The position numbers and the translations under genes are program-made. A stretch of 64,000 bases of DNA, from the NCBI GenBank assembly GCA_030704615.1, contig CM060732.1, positions 34,019,053 to 34,083,052 on the forward strand, written 5' to 3'. The number at the start of each line of letters is the position of its first letter. Positions within the stretch are counted from its first letter, which is position 1. Below the pieces are notes generated by a model. It did no database searches. It had not been told where the DNA came from and worked only from the letters and a program-made list of their open reading frames with translations. Positions 42,959 to 55,970 of the stretch are shown here, in pieces. The stretch comes from Takakia lepidozioides (lineage: Eukaryota; Streptophyta; Takakiopsida; Takakiales; Takakiaceae).

Positions 42959-45330
42959 CTAGAAACCCTCGTCGCACTCCACACAATACGCATACACAGT
43001 GTGACCCGCAGTCGTATTTCTGCCAAAATAACTAGGGTTCACACCAGATCCGACATACGCACAACTTCGATCCAAGGAAAACCCCCCAAACACCGTCCCT
43101 TCCGTGGTCGCATTCCACAGAAACATGCCGGTTTCTGCATCGAGCCCATACACACCCCCGGCAGGCCCTCCACTGCCAACGAATACCACGCCATCACTCA
43201 CACTCACCGGTCCATGCGCCGGATATCCACCGGGCACTGCAGTCGTCCAAAGGATGTCGCCCGTCGACGCGTTCACGCCTACCCAAGCGCCACCGGTAGT
43301 AATTTCCGTCGACGGGTACAATGTGTAGTTCAACCCATTGCTGTTCAATATGTTGACGTAGATCCGCACTCCGTCCGTTGCCGAGCCCCACGTGGCTCCC
43401 CCGGGCGTTGCCCCAGGCCCTGCCAGCTGCACAATTGGAACCCACAATTTGGGACAAATGGACGCAAATTGGGACACACTGATAATCAAACAAATGGGGG
43501 GCCATAGTTGGGACAACTTACGGTGGCCCACAGGACCTCGCCGGAGTCCCGATCGAGGGCCCAAACGACGCCGCTCTTCTGCGCGACGGCCGCGATGTCA
43601 CGAGCCGTGCCGTTACGATCCATGACCCGGAGAAGCATCGGGCACTCGCCGAAATCGTAGTCCTTCCCGGCGATGGGCGGACAGTACGGGTTGCCCTTTT
43701 GCTTGCACGCGTTGTTGTACGTATCAAAATCGCCCAGGTGGGTGACCCAGATCACATCGCCCGTCTCGAGATGGAGGGCCATGACCGAGTTCTGGTGATC
43801 GTAGGGTTTGATGCAGGGGTCGGGTTCCGGCGGGTTGGACATGTTCCGGCGAGCTTCCTCGCAGGCGTTGATGGCGGCGGGGACTGTGTAGTCGTTGCCC
43901 GTCGCGATGAGGACGAGCTTGCGATCCCTGTCGATGGCGGGGCTGCTGCCCCACAGCGCTGCTCCCGAGTACTGCTCCGTGCTGCCGTTGTTGGGGGGAA
44001 GCATGAGCGTCTTCCACAGTTGCTTGCCTGTTCGGAGGTCCAGCTTTTGCATGCTGCCCTGGAAGGTGCAGCAGTTGTTCGCGTATTGGCTCTCCTCCTT
44101 GGAGGACACTCCCACGTAGAACGCCCTATGAGGACATGAAGTTGAGTCAATTCGCAAGTTTCAGATTTGGTTTTTCTTTTCAAAACTGCAAGGGTCTAGC
44201 GATTAGCTGTAGGCTGAACTAACCGAAATGACGGGGATGTAAGTGAGATGGAGGTGAGAATTAGGCTTGCTCCATCTGAATGACCATTCGAGATTCGCTT
44301 CCGCGGATCTCAATTGTTCTCTCTCTCTCTGTAAATTCACTGGACGTTAAAGAAACTTTATCTTTTATCTTATCTCTGGGGTGGGGTCTAGTGTGGCCAC
44401 AAGGCTATACTCAACCCACCTCTCTCTGTCTCTCTGTAAACCAAGCAAAAACGTGCATCACAACAGCTATGCCACACGATCAGCTGGATATCGATATACT
44501 GGAGAACGAGTTGATAAAAAACATGACTTGCACACTGCCATCCTCTCAACCACCAAGAGATGGTCAGGAGAATTACGCGTTGAACCTTGACGGTGATTTG
44601 TGTGCGTTAGCATTTTACTTATTACCCGCGATATTCCTGACTTAACCACATCTCTTTTCATCTGTACTGCGTGCTTACCCGTGTACAATACATATATATT
44701 TTGTCGAGAGCTTCCAGGCTCTGGTCCATGGGCTTTGCGCATCATACAAATTCCGTAGCAATGGACCCCGTCTCTCCTAGTATATAAGCACCTTGCAATT
44801 CCCGCGAGATCGCTAATCTCGGCTCGAGCTATAAACTAGCTTGCAAGTTTCCAAAATTTGGCTGTTACACGTTCGTGTGAGGTGGCTTACCCACTGAAGG
44901 CAGTCCCACCCATTGTTATCTGTGCCGCCGGGTTTTCGTCCAGCGTCTGCTGCCAAGCCAAAGATCCGTTTCCTCGATGAAGGGCAACAACAACTCCCGG
45001 ACTATAGATCCCAAGGAGCAAAAGATCACCTGCTATTGTGGGTGTAGGTCGTACAAAACTGCCACTCAAGCCTGTGATCAGCGACACATTTTGTGTCCAA
45101 ATGATATCCCCTGTAGAGGCACATACTGCGTATACATTGCCATCGGTCCAAGTTGGAAAGTAAAGGACACCATCTGCTACGGAAGGTGTGGCTGTGATCT
45201 CGTTTGAAGCGTTCAAGCTCCATTTCAAAGCGAGAGTAGAGATGCTCGTGCGAGTGATTCTGCTTCCGGGAACAGCCTCCCGTCGATTCCAAATACCTCC
45301 TCCATGATTATCCCACTGGACCAGATTCAT
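42959..45330 (-). CDS. PQQ-repeat quinoprotein, polyvinyl-alcohol-dehydrogenase-like
   Basis: The protein resembles the plant family with bacterial-type PQQ beta-propeller repeats. Exons (minus): 45330-44891, 44125-43522 and 43426-42959. The phases join, giving 1,512 nt and 503 residues from the first in-frame ATG. Repeated blade signatures include TPSVADGVLYFPTW, ASTGDIIW, SGAALWGSSPAIDRDRKLV, RDSGEVLW and NASTGDILW. A Cys pair (NNCC) typical of these proteins follows AFYVGVSSKEESQ. Splice sites are GT-AG. Substrate and cofactor use in plants are not settled; the fold class is clear. A likely signal-peptide exon lies upstream (45,884-45,777), but its phase does not fit the best acceptor, so the true N-terminus may differ. 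Confidence 0.9.
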
Positions 45331-45776
45331 TCCCCAGCTCCCAAGTTAGCTCCTAGAATCACTTGGACTGATTGATTCAATCTTCTACCGTCAAGGAGTT
45401 CGAACAAATTCAGATTGTAAAGGACTAATTGATGACCAAGACAAGTTTGGACAATGTAGATGTACGGTCCGCTACTATTTCCTTCTCCTGTCAATGCTAC
45501 CGTGATAAGATATCCATGGATCCCATACATACATACAACTACAGTAGTTGCTTTCTGGAGCTGTCAGGTTTAACATCATCCTCGTGTATTGGATATGATC
45601 AGTGAACACCGGCCTATCTTCTCGAGATCCATCAAAATCGGTGTTAGGTACTGCGCCCATGTTACTCAATATCTGTCGTAACATTTAAATTATGTTAGGT
45701 ACCAGTATGGACCGAGCGATGGAACAACAAAGACACCTGGGCATTCTCTTAAAATGATCCCATGGACGAGGAGTAC

Positions 45777-45884
45777 CTGAGCGGAGGTGAAGGGCGCAGT
45801 CGACGAAAGACAGAACACTACAAGTACTGTTGTCCACAGCTGCGCGGACTGACGGCCCTTGGACGTTGCACTCAAAGCCTGCAT
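45777..45884 (-). other. Candidate signal-peptide exon of the quinoprotein gene
   Basis: A 36-residue frame from an ATG at 45,884 has a hydrophobic core (TTVLVVFCLSSTAPF) and ends CAG-GTACTC, a plausible cleavage region and splice donor. Direct joining to exon 45330 is out of frame for the acceptors I can see, so another small exon or a different acceptor would be needed. Confidence 0.5.
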
Positions 45885-48800
45885 GTTTCAACCTACTTGC
45901 CCTCTGCACCAAAGAAGTTCAATAGTGAAGGTCGCTGAGACTAGCTGCATTCGAATCAAGTTTTCCAGCCACTGCGTCGCCCAAGCTACAGGTAAAGACG
46001 TCCCTGCGTGACTCGAACGAGCGAGGCAGACTAGCTTGTACCATAGATACGTCAATTGCTCATTCGCCAACGTGTGGACATGCAGAGTCTAAAGTTTCCG
46101 GCCTTAGAAAGGTTGAAAACCTCTGTAGCATGGGTTTGATTCCAAAGACAGCTGGAGTCGTGTTTGTAGTTGTTCACGGGCTATCAAGCAAACAAAGTGC
46201 AAGACGTCATCACACTTGGAACTTCGAGGGCTACCCTAATTCATTATCGATCTCCGAAATGCTCCGAGAGATCCTTATCCAGAGGACACATAAGCCAGGC
46301 TCCATGGCAAGTCTTTGCACTGAATGTCTACAGGTGCACAGCCTTTTATGTCATGATTTTGGCGTCTTCGCAGCTGGTCAGTTTCAATTCTTCGGACATT
46401 CCTCTTTTTCGATGGAGTGACCGGGCAACTTAGTTGACTTTCCCGCTTACCTGTCATTGGTATGGTATGAGGTGCAAAAACAGTTTGTCAGTTATGAATT
46501 CAACATCGCTTGGGCGGCGGCCGCAGTATCTGCATCATACGCAAACTCTCCCACGCATTGCGACGTGCAGAAGCGATATGCACGAGGAAACTTCCGTGTT
46601 GGCCAACAGGTGAGGAGGCAACAGAACTAGTCCGTTGCCTCCTCACCCACAAGAGTCGGGTGATGGTACTTGCTCTACAAATGTGGGTTTCAAGACTTCT
46701 GAAACCATTTGGTTGAGACTTGAGACATCAAAGGTTGTTCATCAAAATGTGTTCATTATGTGGGTTGATAGGCCAGTACCCACAAGGCCTGCAATGCTCT
46801 TCTTGATAGAATGGAAAGAGCCCCTTATTCTATCTATTCTAATCTATCACTGTATTCTCTACTTATGGTCCTATTTGTTTTCGAGGCCCTAGTGGGAGCC
46901 CACTCAGTAGTAACTAAAGTACGTATGTATATTAAAAAAAAAAATGTATGACGCCTCCCCAAAGTAGCGTAACTTATGGTGTCTCTTCACAACAAGGGCT
47001 ACTGCCTTCTAGCTGAAAGGTGGATACCTTCATGACACACCAGACCGTGGTTTGAACCCACAACCACATCAAACGTGGTATGGCCCATTACCACCGGGCT
47101 ACATGTGGGCACCTCCTTATATAGCCTCTCATCTCCCTGTCCACCTCCTTTTCCACCCTCCCCTCCACATCATTTCTCACTTGCTGCCTTTCTTTGAAAT
47201 GAAACTTGGGCTAATTGAGTTTACCGTCCCTATTATGTGCCCACATTGGACAACTAGCATGTAGCCCAGCGGTAATGGGCACATACCTGCGTTGGATGTG
47301 GTTGTCAGTTGTATCAAATAACAGTAAAACAGGTTGAAATTTCATAACGTAACAATTAGAAATTTAACCCTCAAGTTCCCAAGCCCTTTTTTGACTTTTT
47401 ACCAATTTTGGGTACCCAGCTGCAGTAAATTGCTAGAAACCTACCAAAAATCATCGATTCCAACCTTATAGCAGTGGGCCCAGCTCATTTATGCATGACA
47501 TACCAAAAACTGACCCAAGTCCACCGTGGAAATTGCGAGATTATAACGTTGGGCTAGACCTCAAATATCAGGTCCCAAAGAAAAAGTGAGAAAAAAATTG
47601 GTTTGACCAAATTAAAACCTAGCTTTATCCTATTTTGCTTGCCCCAAGACCCACCATTTCCAAATCAATAGTGGAGTGGCTATGACCCCAATAAATTGCA
47701 GGTCCAACTGATTTTTTCACCTATGGTTGCTTTGCATGCAATTACATAGGGGTAGAAATCTCAAAATTGACAAGAGAAAATGTGCCTCCAAATGAAGTAC
47801 TTTTTTTTTCTACAAATTTTTAAAAGCAAATGGTGGATGTGTGTATGTAATGCTCACACACCACAAGGTGAAGTGCTTTTTCCAAAATTGCTAATTTTCT
47901 GCCAAAAATGGCCTTTGGAGTGCAATCTCTTTTGGGCTTGTTTACATGCCACGTCAGCGGTCAACAAGCCCTTTTCAGGCCCAAAACGTAAATGAGAGAT
48001 CTAAGATTTTTTTTTGTAGGTAGTAATTTTTTTTTTAAATTTTTTTTTATAATTTTGTTTTTTGCATCATACTCTAGACAAATCCCTTGTCATTACAGCT
48101 TCAGGAGTGGGGCCCATCAGATTAGATCTGCAAAAATTAGGTCGAACTGCAAATTCAAAGTGACCCCATGCAGGTCGCTTGGGAACCTAAGGGTTAACAT
48201 TTAAATAGGTCCTTCAGATGCAAGATAACATTTAGAGAGAGGGCATAAAATATGGCGTAATGTCTCTCTGCTGGCAATTTGTCTGCTTAGTAAGATGCAA
48301 TTCCTTCTCCATGGATAAACACTTTGAAAGAGCATTTTGAAACATTTCGCTCTCACGGCAAAATCTAGACCAATGTGGAACCTCACATTTAATCCACAAA
48401 CTTAGCTTCTTGTTGGATTCTCGATCCACCTCATAACAAGACATTGCCGACACGTACAAACCGATGCTTCCACTCTTCTTCAGACATACGCTCATAGTAT
48501 CTCAGTAGCAATGAAGGTGTCATCACATAGTGCTTAACCTACTATTCTATGTTCCCGTAGACATTCGCAGTACCCTACCAAGTGGTTCTCAAGTTCCCTT
48601 GAGGCCCCCCAAACCCTAACAGGTGGCGGTTCGGGTTCTCTTGGCCATTTCAATAGTGAATTTGAATACTAGTACCATTTTTATTTTATTATTATTACTT
48701 TATTGAATGTAAAAAAAATAAAAAATAAAAAATCGACACCTATTAAATGGGGGATTTAGGCCCCAAGTTGGGGTAAGCAGGTGTCACGTGGTGTTTCTAG

Positions 48801-49440
48801 GGATGACATGTGTCCCATGGCACTCTTCTCGAAAAGTCCCACCGCTTAAGGGATGGGCAGGCTTCTAGAAGGGCATATAAAGGAGAGCTAGGCTCTCTTC
48901 CCCTACCTCTTACTACTTACTACAGTCAAATCTGGATAAATATTACCTCTTTTTTTGTTATATCATCCTACATGTTATGGTTTTCTTACTCAATAAAAAT
49001 GTATACTAAGAATGACAAAAAGAGTGTTATTTGTTATTTGTTATTGAATACCTACTCTCCTCTTTGTTAAGACACATATGTAATTTTAACCCCTTTACAT
49101 GACGGTTATTAACTCAAATCCTGGTGTAGCTTAGTGTAACCCCAACTTTTTAATTCCTAGACCACCCTCTAATGGACAGGGCCCATGCAAACTTGGGGGG
49201 CTTTAAAAATTAGGCTAACTCCGGTTGATAGAAATATAAATAAGTTATGGACGCGTTGCCAAAGCAAGCCTAAATTATATGGTGTCACTTGATCGCGAAG
49301 GGCTACCTACTGCCTTCCAATGACTTGCGGACATCTGGTTTGAACCCACTATCACCAGTGCAGCAAAGATGCCTTTATCAGTAGGCCAAATGTTGGTTGT
49401 TTGAGAATTGTTTGGTGTCATATATACTAGGGTAGCCTGT
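45885..49440. other. Gene-poor region with SINE-like repeats and homopolymer tracts
   Basis: No gene is recognised in either strand. Two related stretches (about 46,965-47,070 and 49,280-49,360) share TATGGTGTC, AGGGCTAC, TACTGCCTTC and a B-box-like GGTTTGAACCCA, and look like tRNA-derived SINE remnants. T-rich tracts lie at 48,008-48,060 and an A-rich tract at 48,710-48,733. Confidence 0.45.
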
Positions 49441-49950
49441 GCTGTTGGCCCAAGTGTCATCTAAGTCCAAGTGCAATCCCCTTACATTCATCCAAGTGCG
49501 TCCCCTATGTCGAGGCTCAAATGCGACCTCTAGGATAGCCTAGTGTGCGGTTGGCCCAAGTGTCCACTGTCATCTAAGCCCAAGTGCAAGATCTCCTATG
49601 TATTAAGTCCGTCTCATAGGTTGAGGACCAACTGCGACCTCTAGGGTAGCCTGTGTTGTTGGCCCATGTGTGAAAAATTGAAATCTAAAAACCAAGTGCA
49701 ATTTCCTATGTATCCCAATGCGTCTCCTATGTCGAGGCCCATCTAAGCCCAAGTGCAATCTTCTATGTATCCAAGTGCATCTTCCATGTAAAGGCCCAAG
49801 TGTCCACTGTCATCTAAGCCCAAGTGCAATCTCCTATGTATCCCAAGGCATCTCTCATGTGCGTCTCCCATGTCGAGGCCCATCTAAGCCTAATGTGCAA
49901 TCTCCTATGTATCCAAGTATGTCTCCCATGTCGAGGCCCGATTAATTTTT
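49441..49950 (+). repeat. Imperfect tandem repeat of CAAGTGCAATCTCCTATGTA-type units
   Basis: Words CATCTAAGCCCAAGTGCAAT, CTCCTATGTATCCAAG and CCCATGTCGAGGCCC recur in changing order at least six times across about 500 bp. Units are about 50-70 bp and diverged. Short open frames here are artefacts. Confidence 0.7.
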
Positions 49951-50359
49951 TTCCATGAATTTATCGAGTAATAATATATCCAATGTCATCTAAGTCCAAA
50001 TGCATTTGTTTTCCACAGAGCCTACGACCAGATTTGAACCGGAGACCTTTACCTTGATATCTCTCTTATGGAGGCTCCTACCATTGTCCATTTTGCTATA
50101 TTTTGCGAATTTCCAGTGACCAAAAATACTTGAAATTCAAAAATCTCCCATGTGAAGGGCCAATCATTGCTCCATGAAAGCACTTGAAATTCCACATCTC
50201 CCACACCGTTGGTCCAAAAATCATGAGACCAAGCCGGTGCACCCCTCCTGATCGAGGGCTTTCCAACGGCACCAAGCACCAGCGTTGGCCCCCCGCGGTT
50301 TGGGAGATCTCAACGACGCTACAAACAAAACAAAACAAAACAAAAAAACGTCTTGCTTC

Positions 50360-50384
50360 ATATATATATATATATATATATATA
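50360..50384. repeat. TA microsatellite
   Basis: About twelve TA dinucleotides. Comparable short TA tracts lie at 529-550 and 26,695-26,713. Confidence 0.9.
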
Positions 50385-50572
50385 CACCACATCAAACAAT
50401 GCCCTTCATGCCAGGACCAGTCTGGTATTAAAAAAAGGATATACCAGTCCAACACTGGTAAATCCCCCATATATATGTGGTGTATGTGATATTTTTTAAT
50501 ATCAGACTGGTCATGAAGGTTCCCACTCCTTTCAGGCTTGTATAGGTACTCATTAAGTACAGAGCTAATTGT

Positions 50573-50900
50573 ACTCTAAACGCCCGCGAATTTTCGATAG
50601 TCACGTCGTAATGACGCTGGCTCTCTGGTCCCCATCCGCGCACCTCCCGAGGGTCCACACGCCTGGCCACACATGTGGGGCCCGCCCCCTCCATGTCCTC
50701 ATCTATCTCGCCAAAACTCGCTCGCCAGTGCCCTTTCGCCTTTGCATTTCCTTGCCCGGACCTTGCACGGCTTGTGCCCTCATTTCCCCAGGCGCACATT
50801 AGAAAAGGCCTGGGAGTTTTAATGCGAGCCCAAGGGTCGTGCTTGCGTGGCACCCCCCACGCCCCAGACGCACCCACTTCGCAGCTCCTGCGCGGCTCGT
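50573..50900. repeat. GC-rich dispersed repeat, copy related to 59.1-59.9 kb
   Basis: The left part (CCGCGAATTTTCGATAG...CCACACATGTGGGGCCC, 50,582-50,690) is the inverse complement of about 59,738-59,843. The right part (GTTTTAATGCGAGCCCAAGG, 50,817-50,862) is the inverse complement of about 59,153-59,196. Large open frames here on both strands follow from the GC-rich composition. Confidence 0.7.
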
Positions 50901-51209
50901 GGTCCCCGCGGCCCGGGACCCCCACCCCCCCATCACCCCCCTCCCTGCGCCACCCCGTCCCACCCCCTCCACCCCCAGCGCCCCTGGGGCCCGCCCGGCC
51001 CCAGCCGTATACATGTATCACATGAATCCGTTTATTCATGTGTTGCAATCATCCCATGATGACGGCCGGCCTCACATACCAGGATGTGACACATGGTCAT
51101 GTATGGCCATAGGGTGATCGCAATCATCATGCTTGCGTGCTTTTCGCGTCCTGTCCGCACGCACATGGCGGAGCTGACGATTCGAATGTGGCCCCTCGCC
51201 TGTTTACAA

Positions 51210-51990
51210 GATCCTTCACAATGGTGGGACGTCGACAAGGTGCGCTTTCTTCATGTAGGATGTGAAGGAGTCTGAGTGAACTTGGTCTGCTCATATTTTT
51301 GTGGTTTGAATTCTATTGAGTGAGGTTAGAATGTCGCTTTGATCCGCAAAAACTGCTTTTAAGCGTAGGAGATTGTTCTTCTGAGCAGGGCATGAAAGTA
51401 GGATGCCCAAGGTCTTCTCCCTAGCATTTGTAAGGTACTTGGGAGGGTTGAGATGGTCCTCATTAGAGTCCAATGAACTTGTATGAATGTTACTGAAAGC
51501 TTACTAGCACTCCTCCATAAAGAACTTGGGAAAATGTTGATGTTGGGGAGTTTTGGGCATGAAGGTCTACTGCGGAGCATGGAGCAGCGCTGGCATGAGG
51601 TTTTTAGAGATCCTTCACTACGGTGGGTCAACCGCAATTGCAAGGTGTGGCTTTCTAAATTTTGTCCGTGCTGCAAGTGTTGGCTCTTCTGCCATTGTCA
51701 TGATTAGGTAGTTTCCCTGGTGTTTACGAGGTACTTGTGAGGGTCGGCTTGGTCTTATATAGGAGGCCATGTTTAAGACTATGGCTACCCAGCTGCACTG
51801 TGGTGGTCTCACAGACCAATCTGAGATAACCGGACTACAGACATGAGCAGCACATACAAGAGGTCCTTTTGGTTGATGGTCGGTTGAATCCTCAATAAAA
51901 GCTAGCTACTTTCATGATACAAGGTCAAGGACAATGTCATGAGAGCAACTCTTCAAACACATTTCAGCTTGTTGTGCCCTGGTATCAGAG
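51210..51990 (+). repeat. LTR remnant with TATA, polyadenylation-like signal and Met-tRNA primer site
   Basis: TTATATAGG (about 51,755) and AATAAAA (about 51,894) precede TGGTATCAGAG (51,980-51,990), the usual primer-binding site complementary to initiator Met tRNA. The upstream sequence is duplicated: GATCCTTCAC..GGTGGG and the GGTACTTGGGAGGGT block recur about 300-400 bp apart (51,210-51,470 versus 51,610-51,760). No gag or pol follows; the PPR pseudogene begins about 650 bp downstream. Confidence 0.55.
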
Positions 51991-52638
51991 ACATCCCTAA
52001 TATTTTATGTTGAATTCTAGGAGTTATGGTTTGTTGGGTGGATCTATGGTGGTTTGGTGTGATTTTGACAAGGTACTGCAAATGTGGCAACATGAAAGTA
52101 TCCAAAAACAGATAACAAAGGCAAGGAGAAGTGTTGGAATGAATATTTGTTGGACCCCAGTCAATGGTGGGACAATCGAGGCAACAGGTGAGTACCTATT
52201 AGACTACAGAGAGAAGCAGACAACAAGATGCATCACAAAGCTTTATTGGAAATTGTCATCCCCTATCTCTCCCCATCACAAGTTTTGGAGCAATTCAGCC
52301 TAGGGACTAGTGTAGGTTGGGGTGTTGGCTAGAACAAACCAGGATGTCATTGTCAGCTGCTAGTAGTAAGGCGAGGATCTATAAATTATTGGTGCAGAAG
52401 CAGGGATAGCTGAAGGAGCAGGGATGGAGCGTGGGTCCAGATTCATCCAAGAGGGCAGGATTTCAAGCACAAGATTACTCATGATTCCCTGTGGATCGAT
52501 AGCTACAAGAAACCTGCATGGGTAGATGGTCAAGTGGAGGCAGAAGCAGCAGCACAGTTGATCAATCCAGGCACCTCCACTATAGCTTCCGGTAGACGGC
52601 CAAGAGGAGTTCACACTGCCTCTTCTGGCACTTCTGGG

Positions 52639-55600
52639 CATGTGAGGATGCTATGTGAGGCTAGGCGACTGAAAGAGGCTCTACAGACTTTATATTAAGG
52701 ACAAATTCCAGCAGATTCAGTAATTACATCTGTCTCTTGTATAAGTGCACCAAGATGAAAGGCCTGGAAGCTGGAAAGCAAGTGCACGCTCGTATTATCC
52801 AAAGTGGATTCAAACCCAATGTTATTATAAACAACACCGTGGGCAACATGTATGTTAAGTGTGGGAACATCATGGATGCACACCAAGTACAATGATTGCA
52901 GGATTTACCAAGCATGGGTGTGGTATGAATGCGTTGGAGACTTATGAGCAAATGATGCAGGAAGGGGTGAAGCCCAACCATATCACGTTCGTTTGCATTT
53001 GCAATGCATGTGCAAGCCTTGCAGCCCTCGAAAAAGGCAAAGAGGTCCATGGTGCCATCAGCAAAGCTGGAATGTACCAGATGTCGTTCTGAACACTGCC
53101 CTAATGAACATGTATGCTAAATGTGGGAGCATCCAAGATGCAAAGGGAGTGTTCAATAGTCAACAAAATGTGTGTCCTGGAGTGCTAGGATTGCACGATA
53201 TGCACGGCATGGGTGTGGGATGGAGGCTTTGGAGACCTATGAGCAAATTATGTGGGAAGAGGTGAAGCCCAACCAGGTCACGTTCATTGCGTTTGCAATG
53301 CATGTGCGAGCCTGGCAGCCCTGGAAAAAAGCAAACAGGTCCATGCTGACATCATGAAAGCTGGAATTCTACCAGGTGTCATTCTGGATACTGCTCTAGT
53401 AGACATGTATGCCAAATGTGGGAGGTGCCATCAAAGATGCAAAGGGAGCCTTTGACAAAATGGCTGAACAAAATGTGGTGTCATTTAGTGCGATGATTGC
53501 AGGATATGTCCAACTTGGGTTTGGGATGGAGGCTTTGGAGACCTATGAGCAGATGATGCGAGAATGGGTGAAGCCCAACCAAGTCACATTTGGTTGCATT
53601 TGCAATGCATGTGCAAACCTGGGAGCCCTGGAAAAAGGCAAACAGGTCCATGCTGACATCATGAAAGCTGGAATTCTACCAGGTGTCATTCCAGACACAA
53701 CCCTTGTGGACATGTATGCCAAATGCGGTAGCATTGAGGATGCAAATGGAGTGTTTGACAACATGGCTGAACGAAATGTGGTATCATGGAGTGCAATGAT
53801 TGCAGGATACGCCCATCATGGGTGTGGGATGGAGGCTTTGGGGACCTATGACCGAATGATATGGAAAGGGGTGAAGCCCAACCAGGTCACGTTTGTCTGC
53901 GTTTGCAATGTGTGTGCGAGCTTGGTAGCCCTGGAAAAAGGCAAAGAGGTCCACGCTGACATCTTGAGAACTGGAATTGTATCAAATACGTACCCTTGTG
54001 GCCATGTATGTGAAATGTGGGAGCATCGAAGATGTAAAGGGAGTGTTCAAATGACACTATGGCTGAATGACATTTGGTGTCCTGGAATGCGATGATCATA
54101 TGATATGCCAAGCATGCGTGCTGGATGGAGACTTTGGGGACCTATGAGCAAATGATTTGGGAAGGGGCGAAGCCTGACCAGGTCACATTTGTTTTTGCTT
54201 GCAATGCTTGTGCCTGCCTGGCAACTCTCGGAAAGGGCAAAGAAATCCATGCTGACATCATGAAAGCTGGAATTGTACCAGGTGTCATTCTGGACACTGT
54301 CCTTATGGACATGTATGTTAAATGCGGGAGTGTCAAGGATGCAAAGGGAGTGTTTGACAAAATGGCTGAACGAAATGTGGTTTCATGGAGTGCAATGATT
54401 GCAGAATATGCCCAACATGGTTGTCGTAGGGAAGCCCTGCAACTATTTGAAGGTATGCAAAAGGAAGGCTTCAAGCCAAATGGTATCACCTTTTTAAGTC
54501 TACAAGCATGTAGCCATGGGGGCCTAGTGGATGAAGGCAGACACTACTTCGATTCTTTGAGTCGAGATCATGGCCTCAATCTTATAGTGGAGCACTTCGG
54601 CTACATGGTGGACCTTCTTGGCCGTGCAGGGCTGAAACATTGGAAGCGGCAACAGTGCACAAGCTTCTTTCTGCAATAAATCCCTATGGAACCAGGATGG
54701 ACTACTACAATCCTTGGATCCTTGGTCTGGTTGCAAAGATTCAAAGACTGGTTGTCGAAGCCCAGGAGAGGCGAAAAAGACACCAGATTATTGATGATGT
54801 AACTTTTATTTGAAGTTAATCAAGAGCTTGATGTCAGAGATGGCTAGTTCTTCCTCATTGTTTCTGAACTTTTCTGTATTGTCAGAGATATTTTTGGCCT
54901 GATGGTCAGAGTCAAACAATGCTATATATCCTACCCTAATTGTTTCCAGCTGACAGGAAGAGAGAAATTATACCGAGTACTGATTGGACCTGTCAAAGAT
55001 GAGCTTGATACACTACTCAAACCTGAGGACACCCTCATGTTCGTGCCACATGAGGTACAATAGTAAATGTATGGTTTGCCTATTAGGGTTCAAGTGAGCT
55101 ATGAGATGCATGTTGCAACAAGAGAAATAGAGGTTTTGTACGTCGATATACCTATGGAGCTGTATTGATGTTCTATGAATCTTCAGGTCCTTATTTTTAC
55201 AAATGTCTGCAAACAACCATTGTTGGACGAGGATTGATTGTGGTGTACTCAGGCCGAGTTGGTGTAAGGCCTTGAGACAACAGGCCTTCATTTCTCCCTA
55301 GAGCACGATCTTGTTGTGGGTGGAATAGTGAAGAATATTTATAATTAATACTCAGCAGTGTAGACGATGGTCTAATGTTGCCCCCCAAAAACAGCAAGAA
55401 TGAGAGATCAAACTCATCTTCAAGTAGAGGTGCTAATGTTGCTAAAGGAGAAAGCAATGTACTCGAAGACATTGTTAAAGGCATTGGTATTACTTAGCAG
55501 TCAGATTGTTCATCACTGGCTACATTCTATGGAACATAAGAGCATTCTGGTAACAATCAAGTTATAGTTACACCGATATAGTGGGCAAAAGTATGAGCAC

Positions 55601-55970
55601 GAAGTTTGGAAATCGATGAAAACCCCTATAAATCTGAGGCCGAGGACTTCATTAACAAAATGCCAGTCCAACCAAATGTGGTGGTGTGGAAAGCCTTGCT
55701 TGGTGCCTGCAAAATTCATGGCAATGTGGAGGTGGCAGAACGAGCGGCAAAATCTATTGTTACATGGGGTCGACATGATGCTACTACTAATGTGCTGCTA
55801 TCAAATATCTATGCCGCAGCTGGCAGGTGGGATGATACTACAAAGGTAAGAACAATGATGAAAATCAGAGGTGTCCGAAAGCAACCAGGTTCCTACTACA
55901 TGGAGATCGGCAACCGGGTCCACAATTTTGTGGTACCTGACAAACTACATCCAGAACTACCCAGCAATTA
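52639..55970 (+). pseudogene. DYW/E-class PPR pseudogene with at least one foreign insertion
   Basis: It begins with HVRMLCEARRLKEALQ, parallel to the same region of the intact PPR gene, and runs through many L, S and P repeats (MYAKCGSIEDA, VVSWSAMIAGYA, GVKPNQVTF types). Repeated frame changes occur at about 52,890, 53,090, 53,250, 53,440, 54,030 and 54,110. After the LVDEGRHYF repeat (about 54,545) the coding is interrupted at about 54,635-55,605 and resumes at 55,606 with the E and E+ motifs (KALLGACKIHGNVEVAERAA, VLLSNIYAAAGRWDD). It ends at KLHPE, just before where a DYW domain would start. The near-identical repeats suggest internal duplication. Confidence 0.88.
54635..55060 (+). pseudogene. 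CHAT-domain-like gene fragment within the PPR pseudogene
   Basis: Positions 54,635-54,800 are open with VHKLLSAINPYG, YYNPWILG and VEAQERRKR. After a gap resembling an intron, about 54,950-55,055 encodes LTGREKLYRVLIGPV followed by LKPEDTLMFVPHE. The second piece resembles the start of CHAT (caspase-like) domains, which usually follow tetratricopeptide repeats. Only this fragment is present. An intron-like gap suggests capture at the DNA level rather than retroposition. Confidence 0.45.

Noticed and set aside
50428-51048. 206-residue minus-strand frame and several plus-strand frames in GC-rich DNA
   Set aside because: Overlapping frames on both strands in a Pro/Gly-rich repeat that recurs inverted at 59 kb; composition artefact.
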